Shown one piece after another: positions 7,535 through 14,688 of a stretch of DNA of 20,079 bases. Origin of the DNA: Flavobacteriales bacterium (GTDB taxonomy: Bacteria; Bacteroidota; Bacteroidia; Flavobacteriales; Flavobacteriaceae); NCBI GenBank assembly GCA_002705485.1, contig PAGT01000029.1:5335-25413 (forward strand). Direction: 5' to 3'. The position numbers were made by a program, and so were the translations under genes. Position 1 is the stretch's first letter, and each line of letters starts with the position of its first letter. The notes beneath the pieces are model-generated. The model was not told the origin of the DNA and ran no database searches. It worked only from the letters and a program-made list of their open reading frames with translations.

Positions 7535-8053
7535 GTGTATTCCTTATCAAAATATAAAATATCATTTGCTGGCCTAAAAGAAGGACAACATAATTTTAAT
7601 TTTGAGATCGATAATCATTTTTTCTTTTTCTACGATTACAAAGAATTCAATAGTTGTAAGATTAAAATTGATGTAGAATTCACCAAGAAATCTAACTTAT
7701 TGGAGTTATTGATAAAATCACACGGAATAATTAACCTTAATTGTTATGTTTCCAACGAGTCATTTGATTTCAGTCATAGTTCCAAAAGCAAACTGGTTGT
7801 TAAATTTGGTCAAAAATTAAACAATGAAGACCACGAATTGTTAATTGTACCTAACGGAACTTATGAAATTAATATTTCACAACAGTTATATGAAATGATA
7901 GTACTATCTTTACCATTAAAAGTTGTTCATCCGGGAATCAACGATGGCACACTAAACACAAAGGTATTGGATAAATTAAAAGATTTTGATATAAATAACA
8001 CAAGTCCTAGAGGTTCTGATCCTAGGTGGGATAAATTAAAAGAATTAAAATAG
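7535..8053 (+). CDS. DUF177/YceD family protein
   Basis: A 172-residue member of the DUF177 family (YceD in E. coli), linked to accumulation of 23S rRNA and found almost universally just before rpmF. Visible: the Bacteroidota-type opening YKISFAGLKEGQHNFNFEIDNHFF; a central beta-rich part with NLNCYVSNESFDF, where relatives usually have a cysteine pair and one is seen here; and the C-terminal LPLKVVHPG...DPRWDKLKELK, whose DPRWDKL is highly typical. The start is GTG at 7535, placing the conserved opening about 5 residues in; no ATG is available. The stop is 2 bp before rpmF, so the two are surely cotranscribed. Its molecular action is not established for this phylum; the rRNA link is inferred from homologues and from its neighbour. 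Confidence 0.88.
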   Translation: MYSLSKYKISFAGLKEGQHNFNFEIDNHFFFFYDYKEFNSCKIKIDVEFTKKSNLLELLIKSHGIINLNCYVSNESFDFSHSSKSKLVVKFGQKLNNEDHELLIVPNGTYEINISQQLYEMIVLSLPLKVVHPGINDGTLNTKVLDKLKDFDINNTSPRGSDPRWDKLKELK

Positions 8054-8055
8054 CT

Positions 8056-8244
8056 ATGGCACATCCAAAAAGAAAAACATCAAAAACAAGAAGAGATAAA
8101 AGAAGAACACATTATAAAGCTCCTGAATCTCAAATAGCTACTTGTAAGACCACTGGTGAGAAGCACTTGTATCACAGAGCTCACTGGCATGAAGGTAAAC
8201 TTTACTACAAAGGAAAAGTCTTAGTAGATAGCTCTGAGGACTAG
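8056..8244 (+). CDS. rpmF: 50S ribosomal protein L32
   Basis: Small basic protein of the large ribosomal subunit, 62 residues. The start MAHPKRKTSKTRRDKRRTHY is the L32 hallmark, followed by the segment ATCKTTGEKHLYHRAHWHEGKLYYKGK in the position of the family's zinc-ribbon region. Only one cysteine remains, so a canonical four-cysteine zinc site is absent, as in many L32 paralogues of this phylum. The acidic tail VDSSED is unremarkable. It sits 2 bp after the DUF177 gene and upstream of fabH, the arrangement that ties ribosome and fatty acid synthesis genes together in many bacteria (rpmF-plsX-fabH in E. coli; plsX is not here). Confidence 0.97.
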   Translation: MAHPKRKTSKTRRDKRRTHYKAPESQIATCKTTGEKHLYHRAHWHEGKLYYKGKVLVDSSED

Positions 8245-8360
8245 ATTTTGTAATTCTAAAAATAGTTTGTTTTTAGCCAAATTTTTCTAAAAAAATGAAT
8301 TTTTTTGTCATTTTTTTCCAAAAATCCCCTTTTTTTTTACCATTTTTGAAAAAAATTGTT
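8245..8360 (+). promoter_or_regulatory. Homopolymer-rich leader between rpmF and fabH
   Basis: This 116-bp stretch is almost all A/T in long runs: T runs of five to nine bases (the longest, nine Ts, at 8330-8338) and A runs of up to seven. A7-TGAA-T7 at 8289-8306 could form an A:U hairpin. It holds an in-frame ATG at 8295 that would add 22 residues to FabH, but the encoded peptide (MNFFVIFF...) is unlike any FabH N-terminus. I regard the stretch as untranslated spacer, possibly a weak terminator or attenuator after rpmF and a leader for fabH. No clear TAnnTTTG promoter is seen; TAGTTTG (8261-8267) is one base short. Confidence 0.4.
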
Positions 8361-9353
8361 TTGTCAAAAATTACTGCATCTATAACCGCTGTAGGTTCAT
8401 ACTTACCAAAAACAGTATTGGACAATAAGACTTTAGAAACAATGGTTGATACTACAAATGAATGGATTACAACCAGAACTGGTATCAAAGAAAGAAGAAT
8501 TCTTAAAAAAGGTATTGGGACCTCTAAGATGGCAATTAAGGCTGCAAAAGAAGTTCTAAAAAAAAGTAACACAAGTCCTAAAGAAATTGATATGGTTATT
8601 GTTGCCACAATAACACCCGACATGCACGTTAGCGCAACAGCCGCACACGTTGCTACCAAAATAGGATCTGTAAATGCATTTGGTTATGATCTACAAGCAG
8701 CATGTTCTGGTTTTCTTTACGGAATGTCAGTAGCTTCTTCATTTATTGAGTCAGGTCGTTATCAAAAAATTATTTTGATAGGTGCCGATAAAATGTCCTC
8801 AATTGTTGACTATTCTGATAGAAATACATGTATAATATTCGGGGACGGTGCTGCAGCTGTTCTACTGGAACCCAATAATGAAGGCTTGGGTCTGCAAGAT
8901 GAATTCTTAAGATCAGACAGTGTCGGAAGAGAGTTTTTGAGAATAGAAGCAGGAGGTTCTCAGCTGCCAATTACTAAAGAAACAATTGATCAAAAAAAAC
9001 ATTTTCTGTTTCAAGATGGGAAAAATGTATTTAAGTATGCTGTGTCTAACATGGCAGAAGCCTCATATAAAATAATGGAAAGAAATAACCTAACAAACAA
9101 GGATGTTGATTACCTTGTACCGCATCAGGCAAATAAAAGAATAATTGATGCAACTGCTAAGAGAATGGGTATTTGTGATTCTAAAGTTTTAATGAATATT
9201 GAGAATTACGGAAATACCACAGCGGCTACAATTCCATTAGTTTTTGCTGACTTTGAAAAGAAGTTCAAGAAAGGAGATAATATCATATTAGCTGCATTTG
9301 GGGGAGGATTTACCTGGGGGGCATCTTTTTTAAAATGGTCATATAATAGTTAA
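8361..9353 (+). CDS. fabH: Beta-ketoacyl-ACP synthase III
   Basis: Condenses an acyl-CoA primer with malonyl-ACP to begin fatty acid elongation; cytoplasmic, thiolase fold. The catalytic triad is visible with the start used here: Cys 115 in QAACSGFLYG, His 255 in VPHQANKRI and Asn 285 in NYGNTTAATIP. GDGAAAVLLEP and the closing FGGGFTWGASFLKW are family signatures. I chose TTG at 8361, giving MSKITASITAVGSYLP and 330 residues, the normal length. The longer frame from ATG 8295 would add 22 hydrophobic residues coded by homopolymer runs. The gene lies 10 bp before accB, which supplies malonyl-CoA together with AccC, so the product and substrate of one step are encoded together. Primer preference (acetyl versus branched acyl-CoA) cannot be read from sequence. 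Confidence 0.96.
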   Translation: MSKITASITAVGSYLPKTVLDNKTLETMVDTTNEWITTRTGIKERRILKKGIGTSKMAIKAAKEVLKKSNTSPKEIDMVIVATITPDMHVSATAAHVATKIGSVNAFGYDLQAACSGFLYGMSVASSFIESGRYQKIILIGADKMSSIVDYSDRNTCIIFGDGAAAVLLEPNNEGLGLQDEFLRSDSVGREFLRIEAGGSQLPITKETIDQKKHFLFQDGKNVFKYAVSNMAEASYKIMERNNLTNKDVDYLVPHQANKRIIDATAKRMGICDSKVLMNIENYGNTTAATIPLVFADFEKKFKKGDNIILAAFGGGFTWGASFLKWSYNS

Positions 9354-9363
9354 AATTTAAATT

Positions 9364-9846
9364 ATGAATATAAAAGACATACAACAATTAATCAAGTTTG
9401 TGGCTAAATCTGGTGTCAGTGAAGTCAAAATAGAATCAGAAGAACTTAAAATAGCGATTAAAACAAGTCAAAACAGTAAAAAGGTGGTTTATTCTAATCC
9501 ACCTTCTTTTATTCCAGTTCAACCTGAGACTGAAGAACCTGTTGAAAGTTTGAAACCTAAGCCTTTTGAAACAAATGAAACTAAATCTAATTTTGAAAAT
9601 AACGATTATATAACGATTAAATCTCCAATAATTGGGACTTTTTACAGGAAACCTGCACCTGATAAACCAAACTTTATTGAATCTGGTGATACCATCTCTG
9701 AAGGAGATGTATTGTGTGTTGTTGAAGCCATGAAACTTTTTAATGAGATAGAGTCTGAGTTTTCAGGTAAAATTGTTAAAATTTTAGTTGAAGACGCTTC
9801 ACCAGTTGAGTTTGATCAACCGTTATTTTTAATAGATCCTTCTTAG
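9364..9846 (+). CDS. accB: Biotin carboxyl carrier protein of acetyl-CoA carboxylase
   Basis: Carries biotin between the carboxylase (AccC) and carboxyltransferase (AccA/AccD) sites of acetyl-CoA carboxylase in making malonyl-CoA. It has 160 residues. An N-terminal helical segment (MNIKDIQQLIKFVAKSGVSE, then the VKIESEELKIAIK strand) is typical of BCCP. A proline/glutamate-rich flexible linker covers about 47-80, and the biotinyl domain runs from about 83 to the end. The biotin-attachment lysine is Lys 124 in EAMKLFNEIE, and the thumb-bearing strand region FYRKPAPDKPNFIESGD precedes it. The end, PVEFDQPLFLIDPS, is conserved. The gene is 10 bp after fabH and 21 bp before accC. AccA and AccD genes are not in the window. 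Confidence 0.97.
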   Translation: MNIKDIQQLIKFVAKSGVSEVKIESEELKIAIKTSQNSKKVVYSNPPSFIPVQPETEEPVESLKPKPFETNETKSNFENNDYITIKSPIIGTFYRKPAPDKPNFIESGDTISEGDVLCVVEAMKLFNEIESEFSGKIVKILVEDASPVEFDQPLFLIDPS

Positions 9847-9867
9847 TATAACTTTTAACCTTTAAGT

Positions 9868-11214
9868 ATGTTTAAAAAAGTTTTAATTGCAAATAGAGGA
9901 GAAATAGCTTTAAGGATTATAAGAACTTGTAAGGAGATGGGAATAAAAACCGTTTCTGTTTACTCTACTGCTGACGAAGAAAGCTTACATGTTAGATTTG
10001 CTGATGAGGCTGTTTGCATTGGACCACCAAACAGTTCAGAATCATATTTAAAAATACCTAATATAATAGCTGCCGCAGAAATCACTAACGCTGATGCAAT
10101 TCACCCTGGATATGGGTTTTTGTCAGAGAACTCAAGATTTTCAAAGATCTGCGAAGAACACAAAATTAAATTCATTGGTGCCTCACCTGAAATGATTGAT
10201 AAAATGGGTGATAAAGCAACAGCTGTATCAACCATGAAATCCGCTGGTGTACCAACCATACCAGGGTCTGAAGGTGTTATCGATCATTTTGATGATGCTA
10301 AGAAAATTGCAAAAAAAATTGGATACCCTGTTATGATAAAAGCTTCTGCTGGTGGAGGTGGTAAAGGTATGAGAGCAGTTTGGAAAGAAAAAGAATTATT
10401 TCAGCACTGGGAAAGTGCGAAACAAGAAGCGAATGCATCCTTTGGGAATGATGATATGTATATGGAAAAACTTGTTGAGAACCCACGCCACATTGAAATA
10501 CAAGTTGTTGGAGACAGGTTTGGTAAAGCATGTCATCTTTCTGAAAGAGATTGCTCGATTCAAAGAAGACATCAAAAATTAACCGAAGAAACACCATCAC
10601 CATTTATGACAGATAAATTAAGGGAGCAAATGGGTCAAGCAGCTGTTAAAGCTTCAGAATTTATTGGATACGAAGGAGCAGGAACGGTAGAGTTTTTAGT
10701 TGATAAAAATCGAAATTTTTATTTTATGGAGATGAATACCAGAATACAAGTTGAACACCCTATTACTGAGCAAGTAATTGACTATGACTTAATTAAAGAA
10801 CAAATTAAAGTAGCAGCTGGTGTTAAAATTTCTGGACACAATTATTATCCAAAATTACATTCAATAGAATGTAGAATCAATGCTGAAGATCCATATGAGA
10901 ATTTTAGACCTTCACCAGGAAAAATAACTAATCTTCATTTACCAGGTGGCCACGGAATCAGAGTTGACACACATGTTTATAGCGGATGTAGTATTCCTCC
11001 GAATTATGATTCTATGATTGCAAAATTAATTGTAACGGCTCAAAATAGGTCCGAAGCAATTGAAAAAATGAGAAGGGCTTTAGATGAATTTATAATTGAA
11101 GGCATTAAAACAACTATTCCTTTCCACAGACAATTAATGGATGATTTAAGATATATTAAGGGTGACTACACGACTAAATTCATGGAAAATTTCGAAATAA
11201 ATAGTAAGAATTAA
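9868..11214 (+). CDS. accC: Biotin carboxylase subunit of acetyl-CoA carboxylase
   Basis: ATP-grasp enzyme that carboxylates biotin on AccB using bicarbonate and ATP. Its 448 residues equal the E. coli length. The N-terminal domain starts FKKVLIANRGEIALRIIRTC; the glycine-rich ATP loop GGGGKGMR has Lys at 166; the active-site string MEMNTRIQVEHP begins at 287, so Glu 288, Asn 290, Arg 292 and Glu 296 coincide with E. coli numbering. The C-terminal RINAEDP and FRPSPGKI motifs are intact. The gene ends the block that starts at the DUF177 gene. Its TAA (11212-11214) lies on the same four bases TTAA that hold the stop codon of asd on the other strand, leaving no room for a terminator between the two. 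Confidence 0.98.
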   Translation: MFKKVLIANRGEIALRIIRTCKEMGIKTVSVYSTADEESLHVRFADEAVCIGPPNSSESYLKIPNIIAAAEITNADAIHPGYGFLSENSRFSKICEEHKIKFIGASPEMIDKMGDKATAVSTMKSAGVPTIPGSEGVIDHFDDAKKIAKKIGYPVMIKASAGGGGKGMRAVWKEKELFQHWESAKQEANASFGNDDMYMEKLVENPRHIEIQVVGDRFGKACHLSERDCSIQRRHQKLTEETPSPFMTDKLREQMGQAAVKASEFIGYEGAGTVEFLVDKNRNFYFMEMNTRIQVEHPITEQVIDYDLIKEQIKVAAGVKISGHNYYPKLHSIECRINAEDPYENFRPSPGKITNLHLPGGHGIRVDTHVYSGCSIPPNYDSMIAKLIVTAQNRSEAIEKMRRALDEFIIEGIKTTIPFHRQLMDDLRYIKGDYTTKFMENFEINSKN

Positions 11215-12197
11215 TATCCTTTCTTAATTAGTAGCTCAAGAATTTGAATTGCATTTGTTGCAGCACCTTTTCTTAAATTATCTGAAACTACCCAAAGGTT
11301 TAAACTGTTTTTATCTGAAAAATCTTCTCTAATTCTTCCTACAAAAACAGAATCATTTTTCTGAGAATCTATTGGCATAGGATATTCAAAACAAGCTGGA
11401 TCATCTTTAACTATAACTCCATCCGATTTCATCAAAAGTTTTTTGATATCAGAAATATTTTTAATTTCTTTTTCTAAGGAAAGATTAATTGATTCACTGT
11501 GACCCCCAATTACAGGAACTCTTACAGCCGTTGCAGTGACTTGAATTTTAGAGTCTAAAATTTTTTTTGTTTCATTAGTTAATTTTATTTCCTCTTTAGT
11601 GTATCCATTTTCTAAGAAGTCATCACAGTGAGGAATGACATTCCTATGAATTTGGTATTTATATGCCATTTCTCCTCTGATTTGATTCTGTTCATTTTTT
11701 AATTGATTCAATCCTTTTATTCCTGAACCAGTTACAGATTGATATGTTGAAACTACGACTCTTTTAATTCCATATTTTTTATGAATAGGCGCAAGAACCA
11801 TTAGCATCTGTATGGTTGAGCAGTTGGGGTTTGCTATAATTTTGTCATTTTGATTTAGTTGTTCTCCATTTACTTCGGGAATTATCAATTTTTTTTCAGG
11901 ATCCATTCTCCATGCAGATGAATTATCAATAACTGTACAACCTACACTTGCAAACCTTGGAGCCCATTTTAAAGAAGTTTCACCACCAGCTGAAAAAATA
12001 GCATAATTAGGGGCTGCTTTGATGGCCTCTTCCATTCCAACAACAAATTGAGTTTTTTTACCGATTAGAATTTTTTTACCAACTGATTTATTTGATGCAA
12101 CTAAAATAAGATCACTGTAATTTATTTTTCTCTTGTTGATTAGTTCGAGCATGACTTTGCCAACCATTCCAGTTACACCAACTATTGCTATTTTCAT
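11211..12197 (-). CDS. asd: Aspartate-semialdehyde dehydrogenase
   Basis: NADPH-dependent reduction of aspartyl phosphate to aspartate semialdehyde, the branch point to lysine/diaminopimelate (peptidoglycan) and threonine/methionine. It has 328 residues. The Rossmann opening reads MKIAIVGVTGMVGKVMLE, the catalytic cysteine is Cys 126 in NPNCSTIQM, and the active-site His lies in VPVIGGHSES. IDNSSAWRMD and GRIREDFSDKNSLNLWVVSDNLRKGAA are family signatures. ATG at 12197 gives the right start. It lies 83 bp downstream of alr on the same strand; a possible -7 box (TATTTTTG, minus strand, 12209-12202) sits just before the ATG. In many Flavobacteriia I recall mscL between alr and asd; it is absent here. 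Confidence 0.97.
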   Translation of the reverse strand: MKIAIVGVTGMVGKVMLELINKRKINYSDLILVASNKSVGKKILIGKKTQFVVGMEEAIKAAPNYAIFSAGGETSLKWAPRFASVGCTVIDNSSAWRMDPEKKLIIPEVNGEQLNQNDKIIANPNCSTIQMLMVLAPIHKKYGIKRVVVSTYQSVTGSGIKGLNQLKNEQNQIRGEMAYKYQIHRNVIPHCDDFLENGYTKEEIKLTNETKKILDSKIQVTATAVRVPVIGGHSESINLSLEKEIKNISDIKKLLMKSDGVIVKDDPACFEYPMPIDSQKNDSVFVGRIREDFSDKNSLNLWVVSDNLRKGAATNAIQILELLIKKGY

Positions 12198-12223
12198 TTG
12201 CCAAAAATAATTATTTCAATACT

Positions 12224-12250
12224 AAAAAAAACCTTTCAATTGTTTTGGTT
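12224..12250 (-). terminator. Possible weak terminator after alr
   Basis: Read on the minus strand, the alr-asd gap contains AACC, a 13-base loop, then GGTT running into eight consecutive Ts (12231-12224). A four-pair stem is short, but the U-tract is good for a rho-independent terminator and the position, 30 bp past the alr stop, fits. It could partly separate tdk-alr from asd. The loop carries the small palindrome CAATTG. Confidence 0.35.
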
Positions 12251-12280
12251 CAATTTTTAACTTTTTTGTTATAAATTTTA

Positions 12281-13369
12281 TTATTTGATTACCCTTTTTA
12301 TTCTGTTTGAAATTGATGTTAAAACTTCGTAGGAGATAGTATTAGTTAGGTCACCAAGATCTTCAGCAGTTAAATTTTTATCATCAAATATTATTACTTC
12401 GTCACCTTCTTTACAATTAATATTTGAGATATCAACCATTAACATATCCATACAGATATTTCCAATGGTAGGGACAGAAGTATCGTTAATCAAGACTTTA
12501 ACTTTTCCATGACCACAACTTCTATTTATACCGTCAGCATGCCCAATTGGTAGTGTGGCGATTTTAGATTTCTCCACAGCTTTATATCCTTTATTGTAAC
12601 CTACATATTCACCTTTATTTATTTCATGGATTTGAGAAACAACAGTTTTTAAACTAATAGTAGGTTTCAAAGAGTTTCTAAACCGTTCATCATTTCCAAA
12701 CCCATAAAGTCCTATTCCAGATCTCACCATGTCAAATTGATAATCAGGAAAGTTTAATATACCTGAAGTGTTTAGTAGGTGTTTTTTCGTTACTTTTTTT
12801 ATGAGTAAATCAAATTTATCACTTATTGATAAAAATTTTTTAATCTGAGAATTTGTGAAACCTTTATCTTTTTCGTCTGAAGCGCCCAAATGGGAGAAAA
12901 TAAATTTGGGATGCTTTCCATTTAAAGATTTAACCAACTTAGTTATTTCGTCCTCAGAAAAACCAAGCCTGTTAAGCCCTGTATTGAATTTTATTTGGAA
13001 AGGGTATTCTGAGTCTGTTTTCAAAGCTTCAAAGAAAGAATTTAAAATCCTAAAAGAATAAATACTGGGTTCTAAATTAAAATCAATTATTTCTTTAAAA
13101 TCTCCTATTTGGGGGTGCATTACTAAAATAGGAATTTTTATCCCGGATTTTCTTAGAAAAACTCCTTCACTACAATACGCAACAGCTAGATAATCAATTT
13201 TTTCTTGTTCAAGGAAATTGGATATAATTACCGAATCTGATCCATAGGCAGAAGCCTTCACTACAGCCATTACTTTTGTGTCTGAGTTTAGCTTTGATCT
13301 CAAAAAAGACAAATTATTTTTTAAGTTGGAAAGATTAATTTCTACAGTAGATTCTTGGGTTTCTAACAC
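12281..13369 (-). CDS. alr: Alanine racemase
   Basis: PLP-dependent racemase making D-alanine for peptidoglycan. Its 362 residues have the usual two-domain layout. The PLP-binding lysine is Lys 38 in AVVKASAYG; the second catalytic base is Tyr 258 in YVGYNKGY; and RSGIGLYG and GNICMDMLMVD are family motifs. The usual GYADG motif reads GHADG here (His 277); I recall His at this place in other Flavobacteriia, so it is likely a lineage trait. The start is GTG at 13369, whose first base is the last base of the tdk stop (TAGTG), so translation is probably coupled to tdk. Flavobacterial Alr is sometimes fused to MurF; this one stands alone. PLP is supplied partly by the pdxA product encoded upstream. 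Confidence 0.96.
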   Translation of the reverse strand: MLETQESTVEINLSNLKNNLSFLRSKLNSDTKVMAVVKASAYGSDSVIISNFLEQEKIDYLAVAYCSEGVFLRKSGIKIPILVMHPQIGDFKEIIDFNLEPSIYSFRILNSFFEALKTDSEYPFQIKFNTGLNRLGFSEDEITKLVKSLNGKHPKFIFSHLGASDEKDKGFTNSQIKKFLSISDKFDLLIKKVTKKHLLNTSGILNFPDYQFDMVRSGIGLYGFGNDERFRNSLKPTISLKTVVSQIHEINKGEYVGYNKGYKAVEKSKIATLPIGHADGINRSCGHGKVKVLINDTSVPTIGNICMDMLMVDISNINCKEGDEVIIFDDKNLTAEDLGDLTNTISYEVLTSISNRIKRVIK

Positions 13370-13941
13370 TATTTTCTTTTTTTCATTTTATCATTAAAAG
13401 CAATTCGAGATAGAGCTTCGTATTCATTTTTTTCACCAATTAAGAATTGTTGATTATTCTGTTTTTTTCTATAACTGTAATTTGCCATATTGCCAGTTTC
13501 ATTACATATTGCGTGAAGTTTTGTTATTTCCTCTGCACAGGCCATTAAATAAGGCATTGGGCCAAAGGGTTTTCCGGAATAATCCATATCCAAACCTGAT
13601 ACAATAATTCTTTTACCTTGATTAGCAATTGAGTTACAAACATCAACTAAGTTCATATCAAAAAACTGTGCTTCATCAATTCCAATCACATCAAAGTTCA
13701 AAGATTTGGATAAAATCTCATGTGAACTTTCAATAGATTTTGCATTTATTTCAGTTTTTGAATGAGAAACGATTTTTTCATAAGGGTTTCGTGAATCTTT
13801 TATTGGTTTGAAAACTATAAATTTCATTCCATTCAATTTGGCCTCAATAATTCTTTTAATTAATTCCTCTGTTTTTCCTGAAAACATTGAGCCACATATA
13901 ACCTCAATTTTTCCTTGAAATAAGTTTTTATTTAATTTCAT
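13369..13941 (-). CDS. tdk: Thymidine kinase
   Basis: Phosphorylates thymidine to dTMP with ATP (salvage); type II tetrameric enzyme. With ATG at 13941 it has 190 residues, the usual size. The P-loop GSMFSGKT is at 17-24, the IGIDEAQFF motif holds the catalytic Glu, and GLDMDYSGKPFGPMPYLMACAEEITKLHAIC...NYSYRK is the lasso region. Of the usual zinc-ribbon cysteines only the one in HAIC is plain and the C-terminal pair is missing, as in other members from this phylum. The frame is open to a TTG at 13992, but the 17 extra residues would overlap the predicted promoter and match nothing known, so I use the ATG. It shares one base with the alr start and is divergent from rsmI. Next to dut in the same window, it adds a second route to dTMP. 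Confidence 0.94.
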   Translation of the reverse strand: MKLNKNLFQGKIEVICGSMFSGKTEELIKRIIEAKLNGMKFIVFKPIKDSRNPYEKIVSHSKTEINAKSIESSHEILSKSLNFDVIGIDEAQFFDMNLVDVCNSIANQGKRIIVSGLDMDYSGKPFGPMPYLMACAEEITKLHAICNETGNMANYSYRKKQNNQQFLIGEKNEYEALSRIAFNDKMKKRK

Positions 13942-13951
13942 TTTAAAACTA

Positions 13952-13992
13952 TTGATTATGTTACTAAAGTAGCTAACTTTAATAGACAACAA
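13952..13992. promoter_or_regulatory. Overlapping divergent promoters for tdk and rsmI
   Basis: The 72-bp gap between tdk and rsmI holds the inverted repeat TAAAGT-AGCTA-ACTTTA (13965-13981). Toward rsmI: TTG at 13952-13954, 19 bp, then TAACTTTA at 13974-13981. Toward tdk (minus strand): TTG at 13992-13990, 18 bp, then TACTTTAG at 13971-13964. Each resembles the Bacteroidota consensus TTG-N17-23-TAnnTTTG with one or two mismatches in the -7 box. Leaders would be about 20-30 bases. The arrangement echoes the ribE/pdxA gap. Confidence 0.5.
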
Positions 13993-14013
13993 ATGTCTAA
14001 AAATTAATTAAGG

Positions 14014-14688
14014 ATGGCAAAACTATATGTTGTTCCTACACCAATTGGAAATCTAGAGGATATTACAATTAGAGCTATTAAAACATTAGAAAGTGTAGAT
14101 ATTATCTTGTGTGAGGACACAAGAAGAAGTAAAAAATTATTAAATCATATAGGGGTAAAATCAAACCTAAAATCACATCATAAGTTTAATGAACATAAAG
14201 AGTTAGAAAAAGTAGTAGAAAAAATTATTTTAGGTAATAACGTTGCTCTTATTACTGATGCAGGAACCCCTGGCATTAGTGACCCGGGTTTTTTAATAAT
14301 AAGAACCTGCATAGCTAAAAAAATTAAGGTGGAGTGTCTTCCAGGCCCAACCGCTTTAATACCAGGAATTGTTTTGAGCGGTTTACCCATGGAAAAATTT
14401 ATTTTTGAAGGATTTCTTCCATTAAAAAAAGGGAGAAGTTCAAGATTAAAAGTTCTTTCATCAGAGAATAGAACAATGATTTTTTACGAGTCCCCTCACA
14501 GACTTATTAAAACACTCAAAGATTTTCAATCTACATTCGGATCTGAAAGAAAAATATCAGTCTCTAGAGAACTAACTAAAATTTATGAAGAAACGAAAAG
14601 GGGAAGTTTAAAAGAAATCATAAAAATATTTGAAAATAAAAAACCCAAAGGAGAATTTGTAATTGTAGTAAATGGAAGAAAAAATTAA
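14014..14688 (+). CDS. rsmI: 16S rRNA (cytidine1402-2'-O)-methyltransferase
   Basis: SAM-dependent methyltransferase that 2'-O-methylates C1402 of 16S rRNA in the decoding centre. It has 224 residues, the short form usual in Bacteroidota, which lacks the C-terminal extension of the 286-residue E. coli protein. It opens AKLYVVPTPIGNLEDITIRA, then CEDTRRSKKLL, ITDAGTPGISDPG (the SAM-site loop of the tetrapyrrole-methylase fold), LPGPTALIPGIVLSGLP and FYESPHR, all family signatures. ATG at 14014 directly precedes the conserved start. Its last 17 bases overlap the beginning of recJ in another frame, so recJ translation probably depends on it. It is divergently transcribed from tdk. Confidence 0.97.
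   Translation: MAKLYVVPTPIGNLEDITIRAIKTLESVDIILCEDTRRSKKLLNHIGVKSNLKSHHKFNEHKELEKVVEKIILGNNVALITDAGTPGISDPGFLIIRTCIAKKIKVECLPGPTALIPGIVLSGLPMEKFIFEGFLPLKKGRSSRLKVLSSENRTMIFYESPHRLIKTLKDFQSTFGSERKISVSRELTKIYEETKRGSLKEIIKIFENKKPKGEFVIVVNGRKN

Noticed and set aside
8273..8659. Minus-strand open frame of 128 codons opposite the start of fabH
   Set aside because: It is the shadow of fabH and its A/T-rich leader; composition is hydrophobic from reverse reading, with no family resemblance.
10331..10603. Minus-strand open frame inside accC
   Set aside because: It overlaps the ATP-grasp loop region of an intact biotin carboxylase; no independent evidence.
12855..13061. Plus-strand open frame inside alr
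   Set aside because: It lies fully inside alr, which is intact with all its motifs.
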